Of a DNA stretch of 64,000 nt, positions 62,517-64,000 are shown piece by piece. The first letter of the stretch is position 1, and every line of letters begins with the position of its first letter. Source of the DNA: an uncultured Alphaproteobacteria bacterium (GTDB lineage: Bacteria; Pseudomonadota; Alphaproteobacteria; Rs-D84); assembly GCA_944389595.1 (NCBI GenBank), contig CALXMY010000003.1:1-64000 (forward strand). The letters are read 5' to 3'. The notes beneath the pieces are model-generated. The model was not told the DNA's origin. It ran no database searches and saw only the letters and a list, made by a program, of their open reading frames with translations. The position numbers and the translations under genes are program-made.

Positions 62517-63572
62517 TTAATCAAAATAGTTTAATTTCATTGCACGCTTTACCCGCGCCAAAGTATCCGCCGCCGCCGCACGCGCATCCATTGTGCCACG
62601 ACGCAGTATTTCCATAACCGCCGCCGGATCACGCGCCAACGCTTCGCGTCGTTCCCGTATCGGGCGCAACGTTTCCTGCATTACGGCGTTCAGGAACTTT
62701 TTAACCTTTACATCGCCCAAACCGCCGCGTTCATAGTGCGCCGCCAATTCATTATAATCTTTATATTCTGGCAAAAACGCCGCAAAGTGTTCAGGACGCG
62801 CAAAAACCGACAAATATATAAACACCGGATTTTCCGTCGTATTACCCGGGTCTTCAACACGGATATGATTTGGGTCGGTGTACATAGATTTTACCTTGGC
62901 CGCGATTTCATCGGCGGAATCTTTCAGATAAATGCCATTGTTTAACGATTTGCTCATTTTCGCATTACCGTCAATACCAGGCAGACGCGCTGCTGATTTT
63001 GTTTTCGGCACAACTGCGCGCGGCATAATCAACGTGTCGCCATATATACTGTTAAACTTATGCACAATTTCCGCCGCCTGTTCCAACATAGGCAACTGGT
63101 CATCACCAACGGGCACAATATTCGCACCAAACGCGGTTATGTCCGCCGACTGGGATATCGGATAAGTAAAAAAGCCAACTGGTACACCACCATTAAACTT
63201 TTCCTTTTGCGCGATTTCCGTTTTTACCGTCGGGTTACGCTGCAGGCGTGCAATCGTCACCAGATTCATATAGTAAAACGTCAATTCGGTCAGTTCCGAT
63301 ATTTCGGATTGAATAAATATCGTTGTTTTTTCCGGATTGTACCCCGTTGCCAGCATATCCAGTGCGACTTCCATAACATTTTCACGCACGCGTTCAGGAT
63401 TGTCAAAATTGTCGGTCAATCCCTGGGCATCCGCAATCATAGCGTACATTTTTTTATATCCGCCCGCATTTTGAATTTCAATATTCGGTATCAATGCACC
63501 GACCATATGCCCGATATGCAATGGGCCCGTCGGGCGTATTCCAGTCAGAATAATATCGTTTGATTGTGTCAT
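62517..63572 (-). CDS. trpS: Tryptophanyl-tRNA synthetase
   Basis: 351 residues from ATG 63572 with AAAGGATTTTTATA upstream. The class Ic signatures are GIRPTGPLHIGHMVGAL (HIGH) and GIDGNAKMSKSLNNG (KMSKS). MIADAQGLTDNFDNPERVRE and GGVPVGFFTYPISQSADITA lie between. Length is normal. Confidence 0.95.
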   Translation of the reverse strand: MTQSNDIILTGIRPTGPLHIGHMVGALIPNIEIQNAGGYKKMYAMIADAQGLTDNFDNPERVRENVMEVALDMLATGYNPEKTTIFIQSEISELTELTFYYMNLVTIARLQRNPTVKTEIAQKEKFNGGVPVGFFTYPISQSADITAFGANIVPVGDDQLPMLEQAAEIVHKFNSIYGDTLIMPRAVVPKTKSAARLPGIDGNAKMSKSLNNGIYLKDSADEIAAKVKSMYTDPNHIRVEDPGNTTENPVFIYLSVFARPEHFAAFLPEYKDYNELAAHYERGGLGDVKVKKFLNAVMQETLRPIRERREALARDPAAVMEILRRGTMDARAAAADTLARVKRAMKLNYFD

Positions 63573-63631
63573 TATAAAAATCCTTTGCCTGTATAATAAA
63601 ACGTTTGCAAAATCTTTGCCAGTAAAAAGAA

Positions 63632-63656
63632 ATCCCGCCGGAATCGGCGGGATTGA
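63632..63656 (-). terminator. Terminator after rpsD
   Basis: On the minus strand AATCCCGCC-GATTCC-GGCGGGATT followed by TCTTTTT. Confidence 0.8.
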
Positions 63657-63673
63657 ATTTTTCACGTTTATTA

Positions 63674-64000
63674 TTAACGAGAATAAAATTCGACGACCAA
63701 TTCCGGGAACATCTGGACAGGATATGGAACATCTTCGAACAATGGTACACGCGTAAATGTCGCGGTAAAGTTCGCACTGTCCACATTGATATAATCCGGC
63801 CAATTGCGTTCCGCAGATTCCAACGCCAACACAACCAATGGCATTTGTTTTGCCTTTTCGCTGACCGTGATAACATCGCCCGGTTTTACACGATAAGACG
63901 CGATTTTAACACGTTTGCCATTGACATAAATGTGACCATGGCTGACCAATTGACGGGCCGAGAAAACAGTTGGTGCCAATTTTGCACGATATACAACCGC
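63674..64000 (-). CDS. rpsD: 30S ribosomal protein S4 (5' end outside window)
   Basis: The C-terminal 108 residues are present. [20 protein letters not shown] then [21 protein letters not shown] is the S4 RNA-binding domain, ending in [14 protein letters not shown]. The gene enters from the right edge. A terminator follows the stop, so trpS is a separate unit. Confidence 0.95.
   Translation of the reverse strand, partial: AVVYRAKLAPTVFSARQLVSHGHIYVNGKRVKIASYRVKPGDVITVSEKAKQMPLVVLALESAERNWPDYINVDSANFTATFTRVPLFEDVPYPVQMFPELVVEFYSR

Overview
The window looks like a chromosomal segment of a host-associated alphaproteobacterium with a compact genome, probably one of the uncultured gut lineages (RF32/Enterousia-like; this placement is an inference). 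Supporting signs are a circularly permuted ssrA gene with an ANDN-type tag, alphaproteobacterial palindromic repeats near 14.6 kb, a typical alphaproteobacterial XRE regulator, and the standard code with a frameshift-regulated prfB. Many genes are packed with 1-17 bp overlaps.

Layout. 0-5.7 kb: a partial MuF-like/muramidase gene behind tRNA-Ser(CGA), a Tat-type amidase, a secreted Cys-containing protein, prfB and a kinase-like gene. 5.7-6.4 kb: tRNA-Arg(CCG) with a 49-bp duplication of its 3' end and a structured RNA leader. 6.4-14.5 kb: housekeeping genes (rubrerythrin, obgE, ssrA, a Lon that lacks its protease domain, tsaB, rimI, a Pif1/RecD-like helicase, tRNA-CAT). 14.5-32.3 kb: repeats, a 2482-residue Cys-rich secreted protein, dnaE, rsmH and two more secreted Cys-containing proteins. 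32.4-37.3 kb: XRE regulator, gpmI, a lipase-like hydrolase, a YbaK-type deacylase, YjbR, a Nudix enzyme and a DUF5662-like gene.

37.5-54.6 kb is an accessory region of phage and defence character. It holds an ADP-ribosyltransferase-like gene, a terminase fragment, a PD-(D/E)XK-like nuclease gene behind a second copy of the structured RNA leader, and a four-gene operon (MmeI-like DNA methyltransferase, DEAD-box helicase, GIY-YIG nuclease, secreted repeat protein). It also holds a DUF5681/DUF2924/serine-recombinase module that is duplicated and split around a methyltransferase-CYTH cargo, and a second MuF-muramidase gene with a possible immunity partner, again behind a tRNA-Ser (GGA). 54.8-64 kb returns to core genes: rpoZ, mtaB, a DacA-like protein, holB, tatD, smpB, xerC, a SIMPL protein, trpS and rpsD.

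The most unusual items are: (1) two homologous structured leaders (6.2-6.4 kb minus, 40.2-40.4 kb plus) with compensatory changes in a long-range helix and an antiterminator/terminator switch, each just upstream of a different gene; (2) two paralogous MuF-like proteins fused to two different muramidase domains, each behind tRNA-Ser and tandem terminators; (3) the methyltransferase-helicase-GIY-YIG operon with a coupled secreted repeat protein; (4) a Lon ATPase cut off exactly at the protease boundary.
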